This document shows, piece by piece, positions 1 through 7,830 of a DNA stretch of 64,000 nt. A model generated the notes under the pieces. That model had not been told where the DNA came from. It was given only the letters and a program-made list of their open reading frames with translations, and made no database searches. The translations under genes were made by a program, and so were the position numbers. The stretch spans positions 179,822-243,821 of IMG/VR virus record IMGVR_UViG_3300042386_001233; one strand, written 5' to 3'. This stretch comes from a virus. Position 1 is the first letter of the stretch. The number at the start of each line of letters is the position of its first letter.

Positions 1-9
1 GTTTTACAC

Positions 10-246
10 TCATATTTGATCCTCCGTATATAATATTTCAAACTCTTCTAATGGACAAAGTTCTTCATCCCAAAAACCATTTCTTAAACCTCTACCAAGT
101 ATATGTCCTGCTTTTAGCCAAGTATTATGATAGCTATCAAGAGTCATTCTTTTGGTAATTCTGCCCCAATCACATATTGTAGCATCAAAAACTTCTGTTC
201 CAGCATCAAACCATTCGTCTGATTTAGACACAAATTTGACATACAT
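10..246 (-). CDS. Hypothetical small phage protein
   Basis: 78 aa. Not recognised. Soluble and acidic at the C-terminus, with an EWFDAGTEVF segment near the start. The ATG touches the stop of the next upstream gene, so it is the distal member of a translationally coupled minus-strand operon. Confidence 0.7.
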   Translation of the reverse strand: MYVKFVSKSDEWFDAGTEVFDATICDWGRITKRMTLDSYHNTWLKAGHILGRGLRNGFWDEELCPLEEFEILYTEDQI

Positions 247-944
247 TATTCTTTTGCCTCTTTAAATTCATAAAAGTATTCTTCTTCTTCTGATTTGCTT
301 ACCCACCTACTACCAGTATGCTCACAACTAAATTCTTTGCTAAAAACTTTCCAATCTGGTTTCTTGTCAAATGTTCTACTGATAAAACTTCCTCCATCCA
401 TCCACAGTACCCTATTGTTTGGTTGTATAAAAAATTGTCCACCTTCACCTAAGAATACATGACCACATTTATGACCAGCAGCCATTTCACCATAACCAGA
501 TTTGTACTGTGGGCCAAAACACCAATCTAAAGTAAACAAATATTTGGATCTATGTAATGAATGATCCTTTAGCATTATTTTAGCTGCTCTGTTTTTTGTA
601 TATTCATTAATATTGCACGACACATAGTAGCTCATACTATCCCACAGTTGTATCCAGTCCAATGGATATTCGCTACCTCCCTCATCATTACCTCTTAGAT
701 AATGAATTGGAACTCTGGCGTGTTGACTTCCATATTCTGTCATAATAGAAAACATACCACATCTTTGTGGGATGCTGGTGAAGCTAAAAACTTCAACCAC
801 TATTCTTTCATTTTTGACATTAGGGAGTTCATCGTTTAGAAAGCCCGTATCAAGAAAACACCAAAATGGAGGAATGTCTATATTTAGGTAATTGCTCACG
901 GTACTGTTCTTTCTGAAGGAATATTTGGCTCCTGTAAATTCCAC
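246..944 (-). CDS. Hypothetical protein, 232 aa
   Basis: One of the larger genes of the left region. It is rich in Trp, Tyr and Phe and has several Cys and His residues (GHKCGHVF near residue 160), so metal binding is possible. It has no signal peptide or membrane segment. It overlaps the end of the upstream gene (896-1123) by about 49 nt. Function unknown. Confidence 0.75.
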   Translation of the reverse strand: MEFTGAKYSFRKNSTVSNYLNIDIPPFWCFLDTGFLNDELPNVKNERIVVEVFSFTSIPQRCGMFSIMTEYGSQHARVPIHYLRGNDEGGSEYPLDWIQLWDSMSYYVSCNINEYTKNRAAKIMLKDHSLHRSKYLFTLDWCFGPQYKSGYGEMAAGHKCGHVFLGEGGQFFIQPNNRVLWMDGGSFISRTFDKKPDWKVFSKEFSCEHTGSRWVSKSEEEEYFYEFKEAKE

Positions 945-1123
945 ATAGGATTAGCACCAAAGTATATCTCATGACTATCTACATGAATACACTCTCTTGT
1001 TGAGAACAAATCTACTACCCAAATAGTATTAATGTCTGGCCCATAATCTATAACCAATCTAGCAAAACCTTCTCCTTTTGGAGTAAAAACATTGATAGGA
1101 GGATTTAATTGCAAAATATACAT
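896..1123 (-). CDS. Hypothetical protein, 75 aa
   Basis: Short beta-rich protein with no recognised motif. Its ATG overlaps the stop of the upstream gene at 1123, typical of the tight coupling in this operon. The long overlap with the next gene is unusual but both frames look coding. Confidence 0.65.
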   Translation of the reverse strand: MYILQLNPPINVFTPKGEGFARLVIDYGPDINTIWVVDLFSTRECIHVDSHEIYFGANPMWNLQEPNIPSERTVP

Positions 1124-1368
1124 TAATAATCGCTCACTGTAAATTTAACATCGGCTTTTTCTTCTTTAAACTTGGTTTGATGTTCAACCCATTTATCTTC
1201 TGTCATATGATTAAAAATAGCGGTAGCTACTTTGCTAACACTTTTTGCTACTCCACTAGCATCCGGCCCAGCATCTAACTTAGCCCAATAATAAAGACCA
1301 TCTTCCTTGTCTTTAATTACTTCATAACCCTGTGTTTTAGCCCATTTTTTGATTTCGGAGATCATCAT
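1123..1368 (-). CDS. Hypothetical protein, 81 aa
   Basis: Starts with tandem ATG codons. The N-terminal half reads like a small winged or alpha/beta domain (ISEIKKWAKTQGYEV, then YYWAKLD). Lysine-rich C-terminus. No function assigned. Confidence 0.7.
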   Translation of the reverse strand: MMISEIKKWAKTQGYEVIKDKEDGLYYWAKLDAGPDASGVAKSVSKVATAIFNHMTEDKWVEHQTKFKEEKADVKFTVSDY

Positions 1369-1369
1369 A

Positions 1370-1681
1370 TTAACAACTCATGTTACCAGACTTGGGTGGT
1401 TTGTCAACATACTTTCTTGTGGTTGGATCGTAATTTTCTATAGGTTTATCATAATGCTTCCATGCTTTTTCATGTCGCAAAGCAATGATCTCTTTTTCTT
1501 GCTCAAATATTCTTTTCTTTTGATATTCAATTAACTTATATAGCTCAATGATGTAATCTAAAACCTGCTGTCCTTTATATTGTGACAGGATACTGCTGAC
1601 TTTAGACAAATTCATAGGCTCATACTTGAGTGTCATATCGTAATCGTCTGGATTCCAGTTAGGATCATATGCCTCGCTCAT
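1370..1681 (-). CDS. Hypothetical coiled-coil protein, 103 aa
   Basis: The central part (about residues 40-70, IIELYKLIEYQKKRIFEQEK) is predicted coiled coil. The tail contains VDKPPKSGN; a similar coiled coil plus DKPP ending occurs in the protein at 2873-3109, so the two may be distant paralogs. It overlaps the gene upstream by 4 nt. Confidence 0.7.
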   Translation of the reverse strand: MSEAYDPNWNPDDYDMTLKYEPMNLSKVSSILSQYKGQQVLDYIIELYKLIEYQKKRIFEQEKEIIALRHEKAWKHYDKPIENYDPTTRKYVDKPPKSGNMSC

Positions 1682-2025
1682 TTTTGCATAGCCTCTTCAT
1701 GGGAAATTGTTCTCTTATGATCAAATCCCATAGAGAATCCCTGCATATAAACAGTTTTAAGTAGACGAGAATTTTCTCCAACAAGTTGTCTATTATCTTT
1801 TGCCCAAAGAACAAAACTTTTCTCTTCATCGCAAATATCAGACAAGTCTGGATAATAAATATCATCAAACCAATAATAATGTTTTTGTAGCATAGTATCT
1901 AATGCTATAAATACTGGTGGTTTTGGATCATAACTATGGTCTATTGCTGATATAACAAGCTCATCCATAAACACATTAACAATCTTGTCTCCAACCTTTA
2001 ATCCCATAGCCAAATCAAGACGCAT
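1678..2025 (-). CDS. Hypothetical protein, 115 aa
   Basis: The frame is open further upstream, but the ATG at 2025 (MRLDLAMGLKVGDK) has an AAGGAGA ribosome site 8 nt away and sits just inside the end of the upstream gene, so this start is preferred. The VGDKIVN opening suggests a small beta-barrel. Function unknown. Confidence 0.7.
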   Translation of the reverse strand: MRLDLAMGLKVGDKIVNVFMDELVISAIDHSYDPKPPVFIALDTMLQKHYYWFDDIYYPDLSDICDEEKSFVLWAKDNRQLVGENSRLLKTVYMQGFSMGFDHKRTISHEEAMQK

Positions 2026-2215
2026 TAGTAGTCTCCTTACTAAATTGATCCATATATGAATTGTAGGCATCTTCTAGATTTTCAATAAGCTTAAATTTCC
2101 AGATTGGAGCCTTGTTCCATTCTGTACTCTCGTCAATGCTTTCAATCAAACACTGTAATGCTTTTTCTGTGCCTATTGTTTCTAATGCTTTTTTAATTTG
2201 GTCTTTATTAGTCAT
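2015..2215 (-). CDS. Hypothetical protein, 66 aa
   Basis: Start chosen at ATG 2215 (MTNKDQIKKALETIG), which overlaps the end of the upstream gene and follows GAGG. Largely helical and acidic. No known family recognised. Confidence 0.65.
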   Translation of the reverse strand: MTNKDQIKKALETIGTEKALQCLIESIDESTEWNKAPIWKFKLIENLEDAYNSYMDQFSKETTNAS

Positions 2216-2538
2216 CCCATCCTCTTGTATAAATAACTTCCTGCCCAATCACACTCATCAATAAGTTTTTTGTGGTCATGAAATAGATTGTATCTAGCAT
2301 CTTTATATGGAGCTTTATAGCTTGCTGGCTTATAAACATCTCCGGTGTTTTTATCTACGAAAGCATGAATAGTCTCAACACCTTCCCAAACTTGAGTAAT
2401 CTTGTAGTATTTCTTATTCTCTTTGAAGAAATAATAAACAGCTTGTTCATCTCCATAGGTCTGTTTTTTAGCTTTTACTTCAAGAGCATCTAACCATATG
2501 TTAATATGGTCATGAAAATTAGTAGCTGTAGAGTTCAC
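2212..2538 (-). CDS. Hypothetical protein, 108 aa, GTG start
   Basis: Begins with GTG at 2538, overlapping the TGA of the small membrane-protein gene upstream (GTGA overlap), so translation is probably coupled. Lys, Tyr and Trp rich. No motif recognised. Confidence 0.7.
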   Translation of the reverse strand: MNSTATNFHDHINIWLDALEVKAKKQTYGDEQAVYYFFKENKKYYKITQVWEGVETIHAFVDKNTGDVYKPASYKAPYKDARYNLFHDHKKLIDECDWAGSYLYKRMG

Positions 2539-2624
2539 CAGTTAACCCCTAAAAAATAACCAAAAACAAAAAATACAATAATCACTAAAGTTAGTTCGAT
2601 TAACCAAGTAAAATCCCAATCCAT
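2535..2624 (-). CDS. 29-aa single-helix membrane peptide
   Basis: Encodes a short N-terminus (MDWDFTW) followed by one hydrophobic helix ending YFLGVNW. The ATG at 2636 overlaps the promoter -10 box and would lie before the transcript start, so the second ATG at 2624, preceded by GAGG, is preferred. Its stop overlaps the GTG of the next gene. Role unknown. Confidence 0.55.
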   Translation of the reverse strand: MDWDFTWLIELTLVIIVFFVFGYFLGVNW

Positions 2625-2634
2625 CCAGTTCCTC

Positions 2635-2663
2635 ATTCTATCTTATCGGTTTTCTCTTGTCAA
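2635..2663 (-). promoter_or_regulatory. Class A promoter TTGACA-N17-TAGAAT
   Basis: -35 TTGACA at 2658-2663 and -10 TAGAAT at 2635-2640 with a 17-bp spacer containing CCGATAA. Same architecture as the promoters of the 18-36 kb region. Drives the operon 2624 to 10. Confidence 0.75.
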
Positions 2664-2667
2664 GACT

Positions 2668-2883
2668 TCAAGCAAAACCAATTCTTTGCTTTGTTGTAGA
2701 TAGAGTGCTTTCAATTTCATAGTCAGCAAAACTCTTGCAGTCATAACTTCGTCCATTCCACCAGCCAATTTCATAGCTGATCGAATTATTTCCACGAATA
2801 TTAATCCCTGTTACCTTGCCGAATACATCTTCAGCCAGTTTAACGTCAGTACCAATAGCAAAAACTTCTGTCTTATCTTTCAT
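2668..2883 (-). CDS. Hypothetical SH3-like small protein, 71 aa
   Basis: ATG at 2883 has GGAG upstream; the longer frame is not needed. The sequence (IGTDVKLAEDVFGKVTGI, then YEIGWWNGRSY) has the pattern of small SH3/KOW-like barrels common in phages. Function unknown. Confidence 0.65.
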   Translation of the reverse strand: MKDKTEVFAIGTDVKLAEDVFGKVTGINIRGNNSISYEIGWWNGRSYDCKSFADYEIESTLSTTKQRIGFA

Positions 2884-3109
2884 TATTATCTCCATTTTCT
2901 ATCCATAGGTTGTGGTCGAACATCGGCGGCTTGTCTTGATCTAATAGCGATCTGCGTTCTTCTCGCAAAGAACCTATTTCTTTTCTTTGGGTTCTAATCT
3001 CATTTTTAAGAGACTCTATTGTATATTTTTGCTGTTCTATTGTTTTTTCCAGACGATTGATATAAGTATCTATATCAAAAAATGGATCTTTTTTATCTAA
3101 CTGTTTCAT
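2873..3109 (-). CDS. Hypothetical coiled-coil protein, 78 aa
   Basis: Residues 15-55 form a strongly charged heptad pattern (INRLEKTIEQQKYTIESLK). DKPPMFDHN follows, resembling the tail of the 1370-1681 protein. Overlaps both neighbours by a few bases. Confidence 0.7.
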   Translation of the reverse strand: MKQLDKKDPFFDIDTYINRLEKTIEQQKYTIESLKNEIRTQRKEIGSLREERRSLLDQDKPPMFDHNLWIENGDNNER

Positions 3110-3308
3110 GATTCCATGCTTTTTCTAGATAGCTTAGTGTTGTATCGGTTTTGTTATCGTTATAAAAACAATCTAAGTCTGTTGAGATTAATTCTCTATG
3201 CTTATCGGGCCAAACTTCTGATAAGGAATTCATAACTGTTTGACCATACCTTAAACCATACTTTTTAAGATCATGATCAATTTTGTTTTTAAAATCAGAG
3301 TAGGTCAC
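3093..3308 (-). CDS. Hypothetical protein, 71 aa
   Basis: Small charged protein, mostly helical, no recognised domain. ATG overlaps the stop of the upstream gene by 4 nt, and its own end overlaps the next gene. Confidence 0.65.
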   Translation of the reverse strand: MTYSDFKNKIDHDLKKYGLRYGQTVMNSLSEVWPDKHRELISTDLDCFYNDNKTDTTLSYLEKAWNHETVR

Positions 3309-3520
3309 TTATGTCTCTTTTTAAGAAGAGTCACAATATCTCCGGCGGTATCTACAACATTGTTCCCGCCAAGATAATACTGTCCAGTAATCTGAATCAT
3401 TTCATCCAAAGTATCTTCAGCATTATAAAGTCTGGCCCACTTTGGCTTATATTCAGCTTTCATATAATTCCAAACACTATTATAGAAATCACAAATAGCT
3501 TGATTTACTGACTCGTTCAT
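3305..3520 (-). CDS. Hypothetical protein, 71 aa
   Basis: Helical protein with Trp and Tyr residues. ATG forms an ATGA overlap with the stop of the Cys-containing micro-gene upstream (3517-3654). Function unknown. Confidence 0.65.
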   Translation of the reverse strand: MNESVNQAICDFYNSVWNYMKAEYKPKWARLYNAEDTLDEMIQITGQYYLGGNNVVDTAGDIVTLLKKRHK

Positions 3521-3654
3521 TGCTTTTCCTTTTTAGTAGATGATTCGTCTTTCACTTCTAGTTTAACGTCCTCTGGTTCCTTTGTCAAGCCCTCTGGTTG
3601 CTCGTTATAAGGGCAGTTAAAGCATCCAAGGGGCAGCAGTACCCTCTTTTTAAT
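3517..3654 (-). CDS. Small CxxC protein, possible ATT start
   Basis: A 45-codon frame with a CFNCPY knuckle near its start and a charged tail. It has no ATG, GTG or TTG near its beginning, but an ATT codon at 3654 sits 5 nt after GGGAG, directly behind the stop of the upstream gene. The frame ends in an ATGA overlap with the next gene. The rare ATT start is inferred from this context. Confidence 0.4.
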   Translation of the reverse strand: MKKRVLLPLGCFNCPYNEQPEGLTKEPEDVKLEVKDESSTKKEKQ

Positions 3655-3663
3655 AGGAACTCC

Positions 3664-4011
3664 CTAGATAGCATCAACCTGTTCGCTCTGAGGATATTCT
3701 TTGATAGTCCATCCTAGCTGTAGTAAGTCTGATCGAATTTCATCAGTAACAAAACTCTCCCCAACATATCCATCATGATGATTACCTATTCCAGAACAAT
3801 ACCAATCAATATAACTCTCTCCCTTATTTCTTATATCTGCAATAACACCCCCAGCATATCTCCAAGAACAACTCCATTCTTCATCATTCTTGTAGAATAA
3901 ATTATTGCACATGGCGGAATATAAATTTTGGCTGTAAGATTCGCTGTTAACACATTTGTCTGTAATATAATCCGATTTGATAAGATCGTGTTCTAAACTA
4001 ACTGTTCTCAT
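3664..4011 (-). CDS. Hypothetical protein, 115 aa
   Basis: ATG at 4011 chosen because it forms an ATGA overlap with the upstream stop; a GTG two codons earlier is possible. Cys, Trp and Tyr rich, no recognised domain. Confidence 0.7.
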   Translation of the reverse strand: MRTVSLEHDLIKSDYITDKCVNSESYSQNLYSAMCNNLFYKNDEEWSCSWRYAGGVIADIRNKGESYIDWYCSGIGNHHDGYVGESFVTDEIRSDLLQLGWTIKEYPQSEQVDAI

Positions 4012-4790
4012 GACCACAACTCCTTACGGATTTTAATTAGTTCAATGAGCATTTTTGTATCTTCTTTTTCGTAGTCTGCTTCAATCTTTTCAAGCTTTTT
4101 AAATTCCAGTAGTTCTTTTTTAGATATCTTTCCACCCATCAAGTTGTCTTCTTTATTCTGATCCCAGTTTAATCCAGCAACAGTCATTGGTTCTGGTCGA
4201 TTAGGACGATCTTTCCACCAGAGATAAAGTTCTTTAATCTTTTGTGCAGAGATGGCTTGGTGGGTTGGTTTTCCGTACTTTGGGTCTTTTTTATCTACTC
4301 CCCAATCTTTGGTATACTTTAAAGAACAAGCCCACTTTAGATAAGCTAATCCTGCTTCAATTGATCGACCATGTTTGAACTTGTATTTTTTAGTACCTTT
4401 TTTAAGAGACCATTTTGCTAGGTGTGCATATTCAATCTCTACAAAATCCACAAGCTCATTAAATAACCCATGAAGAATTCTATAATCAAGCTCATAGTAA
4501 TGTCCTGGCTTTAGTCTAGTTTTTAGATAGTGTGTTTTAGTTATCCAACGATTGTTGATATAGTATCTAATCTCAGTGTAAACGTCCACAGGAAACATGA
4601 TCAAATCCTGTAGTTTAGGTAATACTTCTTCTGCCAGCCAATATCTTACTGGTCTTTTCTTTTTTTGTTTTTTATTCCATTCGTCCCATTTGCCCCACTC
4701 TAAAGCAAAGGGTTTCTTCTCTCCGCGAATAAAATCCGCGAACCTAGAACAATTCCAATGATGAACTCTTGATTTTGGTCTTAGCCACAT
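4008..4790 (-). CDS. Conserved phage-type hypothetical protein, 260 aa
   Basis: Very rich in Trp, Tyr and Lys with no membrane segment. The N-terminal third contains SRFADFIRGEKKPFALEWG; the C-terminus is helical and charged. The composition recalls hypothetical proteins of large myoviruses, but I cannot name a family. First large gene of its operon. Confidence 0.75.
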   Translation of the reverse strand: MWLRPKSRVHHWNCSRFADFIRGEKKPFALEWGKWDEWNKKQKKKRPVRYWLAEEVLPKLQDLIMFPVDVYTEIRYYINNRWITKTHYLKTRLKPGHYYELDYRILHGLFNELVDFVEIEYAHLAKWSLKKGTKKYKFKHGRSIEAGLAYLKWACSLKYTKDWGVDKKDPKYGKPTHQAISAQKIKELYLWWKDRPNRPEPMTVAGLNWDQNKEDNLMGGKISKKELLEFKKLEKIEADYEKEDTKMLIELIKIRKELWS

Positions 4791-4793
4791 AAT

Positions 4794-4910
4794 TTATTCC
4801 TGTACTTTAGTTCCAATATCATAAGGATATCCATCTTCTACTTCTTCACTATAAGTATCTTCATAATGATTATCCCACCAAGGAATTTTACTATCTGGTA
4901 ATGTACTCAT
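4794..4910 (-). CDS. Small acidic protein, 38 aa
   Basis: Intact frame from ATG 4910 to TAA filling the gap between neighbours. Contains IPWWDNHYEDTYSEE, rich in acidic and aromatic residues. Small and hypothetical, but the tight packing supports it. Confidence 0.5.
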   Translation of the reverse strand: MSTLPDSKIPWWDNHYEDTYSEEVEDGYPYDIGTKVQE

Positions 4911-4912
4911 GA

Positions 4913-5095
4913 TTAAAATTGAAATTCTTTTAGGATATTTAATATTCGTCGTGCTAATGCAGCACCACCGACAATTCTACCATCATTATAATCTTCACCA
5001 TATCCAGCACTAGCCTCATGATCTTTTTGTGCTTTGATCTTTTGGTTACACAATTTCATAATTTCAAGTATGCTAGTTTTTTCTTTGTCGTTCAT
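4913..5095 (-). CDS. Hypothetical protein, DGRIVG family
   Basis: 60 aa helical protein with YNDGRIVGGAALARRIL near its end. The same pattern (YEDGRIVGRSTLAETIL) occurs in the 53-aa protein at 6685-6846, so these are paralogs. Overlaps the upstream gene by ATGA. Confidence 0.7.
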   Translation of the reverse strand: MNDKEKTSILEIMKLCNQKIKAQKDHEASAGYGEDYNDGRIVGGAALARRILNILKEFQF

Positions 5096-5247
5096 ACAAA
5101 TAATCTATCCTGCAATAGTTTTCTAACTGTTTCTGTTACATTAATCCCATTAAGTATAATGTCGTCAGAGCCATAAGGATTACTTGGCATCTTTTTAGCA
5201 ACCGTATTGTATAGCCAAAATATAACAAACCGCTCATTTTCTGTCAC
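5092..5247 (-). CDS. Hypothetical protein, 51 aa, GTG start
   Basis: GTG at 5247 overlaps the stop of the upstream gene (GTGA), and the frame ends in an ATGA overlap with the next gene, so it fills the gap exactly. Contains NERFVIFWLYNTVAKKMP. Function unknown. Confidence 0.6.
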   Translation of the reverse strand: MTENERFVIFWLYNTVAKKMPSNPYGSDDIILNGINVTETVRKLLQDRLFV

Positions 5248-5465
5248 AGAATGGCCTCCTTGGTTTCCTCATCAAGAACAGGATTATCAAAAGATTCTAT
5301 TAGTCTTTGTAGGGTAACTTTAAGATCTTCTAAGCCTTCTTCCATAATTCTAATAGGTTCTTCTGTCCAGCCTTTTACTTTCCCATCTTCATCATAATAA
5401 ACTTCATGGATAGCATAATAAATACTGTCATCATCAATATGTCTAATTATTCTATGATTCCACAT
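5244..5465 (-). CDS. Hypothetical protein, paralog of the 9955-10215 protein
   Basis: 73 aa. The pattern of a two-strand hairpin (VYYDEDGKVKGW), then LEDLKVTLQRLIESF and a closing PVLD is shared with the 86-aa protein at 9955-10215 and with hypothetical proteins common in phages. Preceded by AAGGA 8 nt before ATG. First gene after a 125-nt leader. Confidence 0.7.
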   Translation of the reverse strand: MWNHRIIRHIDDDSIYYAIHEVYYDEDGKVKGWTEEPIRIMEEGLEDLKVTLQRLIESFDNPVLDEETKEAIL

Positions 5466-5592
5466 GATATAATCCTTTGTATTAAAGCAGAATTGGTTTT
5501 GGTCATTTACGAAAACTTTTCTGCAAACAAAACCTACGGCTGTTGATTATTGAGGATACCCGCGACCCCAACCTTTCGGCATCAACATTTTA

Positions 5593-5620
5593 ATTATACT
5601 ACCCGATACTAGACTGTCAA
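5593..5620 (-). promoter_or_regulatory. Promoter TTGACA-N16-TATAAT with 125-nt leader
   Basis: TTGACA at 5615-5620 and TATAAT at 5593-5598. It lies inside the 3' end of the phosphoesterase gene. The leader 5466-5592 contains GTTGAT/ATCAAC arms that can pair and a possible 11-codon frame; no known riboswitch was recognised. Confidence 0.65.
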
Positions 5621-6220
5621 TAGTTCAGTTTCCAATTCGTTTAAACATCTGAAATCCGTACCACTTATATTCATATTCCAACTCTTATGATAATGACCAA
5701 ATCGCCATTTCTTAGGTTGATGAATATTAAATAGCTCTTGCAAAGCCCATCCTGTTAGGTTCTCATATTTTCTTTGGTTGGAATCTAGTATTTGTAAACT
5801 AACTTCGTCTGGACAATCATGAGTTAAAACAATATCAGGCTTGATCTGTCTATAAAGCTCTCTGGCCTTCAAGAATTGATCAATAGTAACCTGTTCTTGC
5901 TGCCACCAATTTATTCCAATAGTTCGATCTTGACGATCAATACTATAGGCTCCACGATAAAAAAAGAAGGATATTCCATTCAATGTGGTAAAACCATAAT
6001 CTCCCAAGTAATGAGGAATATGAATAATCCTATCATAATGATCATGATTTCCTCCTATGATCTTGTGTTTTTCATCGTCCACATTAAATACTGTACCATA
6101 ATCAAAACCAAAATCTCCTAATTGAATAGTATATGGATGACGATCTTTTTCTCTGATAATTTCATGGTAGCGTTTATATTTACCATGAACGTCGCCAATA
6201 AGAGTTATTGAATCTTTCAT
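5609..6220 (-). CDS. Calcineurin-like metallophosphoesterase
   Basis: 203 aa. All metal-binding motifs of the family are visible in order: GDVHG (residue 9), GDFG (35), GGNHDHY (56), LTHD (133) and GHYH (175). It should hydrolyse phosphodiesters or phosphomonoesters using two metal ions; the substrate cannot be told from sequence. Phage members of the family include phosphatases acting on nucleotides, RNA or proteins. The start overlaps the upstream zinc-ribbon gene. Confidence 0.9.
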   Translation of the reverse strand: MKDSITLIGDVHGKYKRYHEIIREKDRHPYTIQLGDFGFDYGTVFNVDDEKHKIIGGNHDHYDRIIHIPHYLGDYGFTTLNGISFFFYRGAYSIDRQDRTIGINWWQQEQVTIDQFLKARELYRQIKPDIVLTHDCPDEVSLQILDSNQRKYENLTGWALQELFNIHQPKKWRFGHYHKSWNMNISGTDFRCLNELETELLTV

Positions 6221-6492
6221 ACTCCATCCAAAGGATCGTTTTCATAAGGATAACTAAACGGCCCTAAAACACTTTTTCTTTTTTCTTTCAGTAAATCAAT
6301 TACATCATTGAAGCACGACTCGCACAGATCAACCTCAAATCTTGATCCATCATTCTTTGAGCCATATCCCCAACAAGATTCAAGAGTGGCATAATCTGGC
6401 CCAACATCTGGATAGTTAGTGGTACTTTTCCCACAAGCATCACATGAAACGTCATCAAGAACTTTTCTAATTTCTTCTTTAAATGTTCTCAT
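6217..6492 (-). CDS. Zinc-ribbon hypothetical protein, 91 aa
   Basis: Two Cys pairs, CDACGKS near residue 20 and DLCESCF near residue 60, with ATLESCWGYGSKNDG between them, form a treble-clef or rubredoxin-like site. ATG 6492 overlaps the upstream stop as TAATG; an ATG two codons earlier is less likely. Function unknown. Confidence 0.75.
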   Translation of the reverse strand: MRTFKEEIRKVLDDVSCDACGKSTTNYPDVGPDYATLESCWGYGSKNDGSRFEVDLCESCFNDVIDLLKEKRKSVLGPFSYPYENDPLDGV

Positions 6493-6692
6493 TACCATCT
6501 TCGTGACGGGTCACGCCTTTTTGGTTTCTTATTTTTAAGTTTAGTCATAGACCAACCGTATGGTACTGTATTGTATTGACTTTTAGAAAGGCCAATATAT
6601 TCTGCCCAGTAATCCATAGTTTTTTTGTATCCATCAATAATAACGTCTTTGGAACAAGTTTTCTTCAACAAATCTTCAAAACTCTTAGCCAT
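6492..6692 (-). CDS. Hypothetical basic protein, 66 aa
   Basis: Lys and Arg rich C-terminus (NKKPKRRDPSRRW) suggests nucleic-acid contact. ATG overlaps the end of the upstream gene (ATGGCTAA). Confidence 0.65.
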   Translation of the reverse strand: MAKSFEDLLKKTCSKDVIIDGYKKTMDYWAEYIGLSKSQYNTVPYGWSMTKLKNKKPKRRDPSRRW

Positions 6693-6846
6693 TGTTAATA
6701 ATCTCCAGAATAGTTTCTGCTAGTGTTGAACGCCCAACAATTCGTCCATCCTCATAAGGATCATTATAACTAGATTTTTGACTCCAACATTGCATAATAC
6801 CCAAGCACATTCGCCTAATTTCTTCCAGTTTTTCTTCTTTAGTCAT
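6685..6846 (-). CDS. Hypothetical protein, 53 aa, DGRIVG family
   Basis: ATG at 6846 overlaps the stop of the upstream gene and its own stop overlaps the next. Contains YEDGRIVGRSTLAETIL, matching the 4913-5095 protein. Paralogous pair of unknown role. Confidence 0.65.
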   Translation of the reverse strand: MTKEEKLEEIRRMCLGIMQCWSQKSSYNDPYEDGRIVGRSTLAETILEIINNG

Positions 6847-7150
6847 TTTCTACCTCTGTTGGAATATAGAGCGGTTGTTTAATATTGCATCGTCCAAGAG
6901 CAATTCTAACGCCCAGCTTTTTATTATAGTTTTCTTTCTTGCTACAAATAGCCAGCCCTTCGTAATGATCACCAGATGGACTGTCAATTACAATTTGAGT
7001 TGATCCACCTTTAGTATCTGGATCAACAGGCCCATAACCATGATCTCCACTAGGCTTGCTACCTACTTGCCACTTATAGTAGCCGTTATAAAGACGATTA
7101 TGAAGAACCCTAACCTTGTAGCCATCATTACGAAGCTGTTGAATTGTCAT
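6839..7150 (-). CDS. Hypothetical protein, 103 aa
   Basis: Gly, Tyr and Lys rich beta-type sequence with a DHGYGPVDPDTKGG loop. No family recognised. Followed upstream by a spaced gene with its own ribosome site. Confidence 0.65.
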   Translation of the reverse strand: MTIQQLRNDGYKVRVLHNRLYNGYYKWQVGSKPSGDHGYGPVDPDTKGGSTQIVIDSPSGDHYEGLAICSKKENYNKKLGVRIALGRCNIKQPLYIPTEVEND

Positions 7151-7165
7151 ATTTTCTCCAATTTA

Positions 7166-7330
7166 TTAATGTAGACCACAAACTTCCACTGTACGAGTGA
7201 TAATAATAGTATTATATTCCTGCAAAAAACTATTTAGATCATCTTGTTTAATAACTAGTTCACAGTTATTCTGACCGATAAAATACTTGTCAAGCAAATT
7301 TTGAACTTTTTGTTGAACTGTTGGACTCAT
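7166..7330 (-). CDS. Hypothetical protein, 54 aa
   Basis: Frame from ATG 7330 with GGAG 9 nt upstream, first gene behind the promoter at 7355-7382. Contains DKYFIGQNNCELVIKQ. Function unknown. Confidence 0.6.
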   Translation of the reverse strand: MSPTVQQKVQNLLDKYFIGQNNCELVIKQDDLNSFLQEYNTIIITRTVEVCGLH

Positions 7331-7354
7331 TAGATTTTCTCCAAGGTATGCCCT

Positions 7355-7382
7355 AGTATACTACAGTATCGGCGTTTGTCAA
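7355..7382 (-). promoter_or_regulatory. Class A promoter TTGACA-N16-TATACT
   Basis: TTGACA at 7377-7382 and TATACT at 7355-7360; the spacer contains GCCGATAC, a variant of the CGATAATA box. Drives the operon starting at 7330. Confidence 0.75.
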
Positions 7383-7398
7383 CAACCAACTTTAAAAA

Positions 7399-7608
7399 TC
7401 AGCTAGGAACTTTTTCTTTGTAGTCCTTTACTTCTGCTATGAGTTTTTTCAGTTTTTCATTATCTTTCAAATCAGATAACGTATAGTTAACTCTACGATT
7501 TTGTCTAGAGTCTGGATTCATGTCGCCCAAAAACAAAATACTAATAGCTAAACCGGAACTAACAATTAAAGTAATTATTAGCCCTGCAAAAAAAATAAAC
7601 ATTTCCAT
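7399..7608 (-). CDS. Small membrane protein, 69 aa
   Basis: Residues 4-27 are a single hydrophobic helix; the rest is a charged cytoplasmic-type tail (LKKLIAEVKDYKEKVPS). Could be a phage membrane or lysis-associated peptide but nothing specific shows this. Confidence 0.65.
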   Translation of the reverse strand: MEMFIFFAGLIITLIVSSGLAISILFLGDMNPDSRQNRRVNYTLSDLKDNEKLKKLIAEVKDYKEKVPS

Positions 7609-7610
7609 GA

Positions 7611-7781
7611 TTAATCTCCCTTATAAGAGAATAGATTACCAAGACTAAGAATACTAGGAACCCACAAACCTACAAAAAGTCCACTATCTTTAGCCTCTGG
7701 CATACCACTGAACCAAAGACCAACACTAAGAGCAAAGCTCAAAAAAGCAGCAACCAAAACACTAATCTTAAAAACGCTCAT
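7611..7781 (-). CDS. Small membrane protein, 56 aa, two helices
   Basis: Start set at ATG 7781 (MSVFKIS); the upstream extension overlaps the promoter. Two hydrophobic segments (about residues 5-24 and 35-50). Adjacent to another membrane peptide. Function unknown. Confidence 0.65.
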   Translation of the reverse strand: MSVFKISVLVAAFLSFALSVGLWFSGMPEAKDSGLFVGLWVPSILSLGNLFSYKGD

Positions 7782-7830
7782 AATAAAACTCCGGTTTGTG
7801 TTTGTTAAAATAACCTTTCGATACCCTTGC

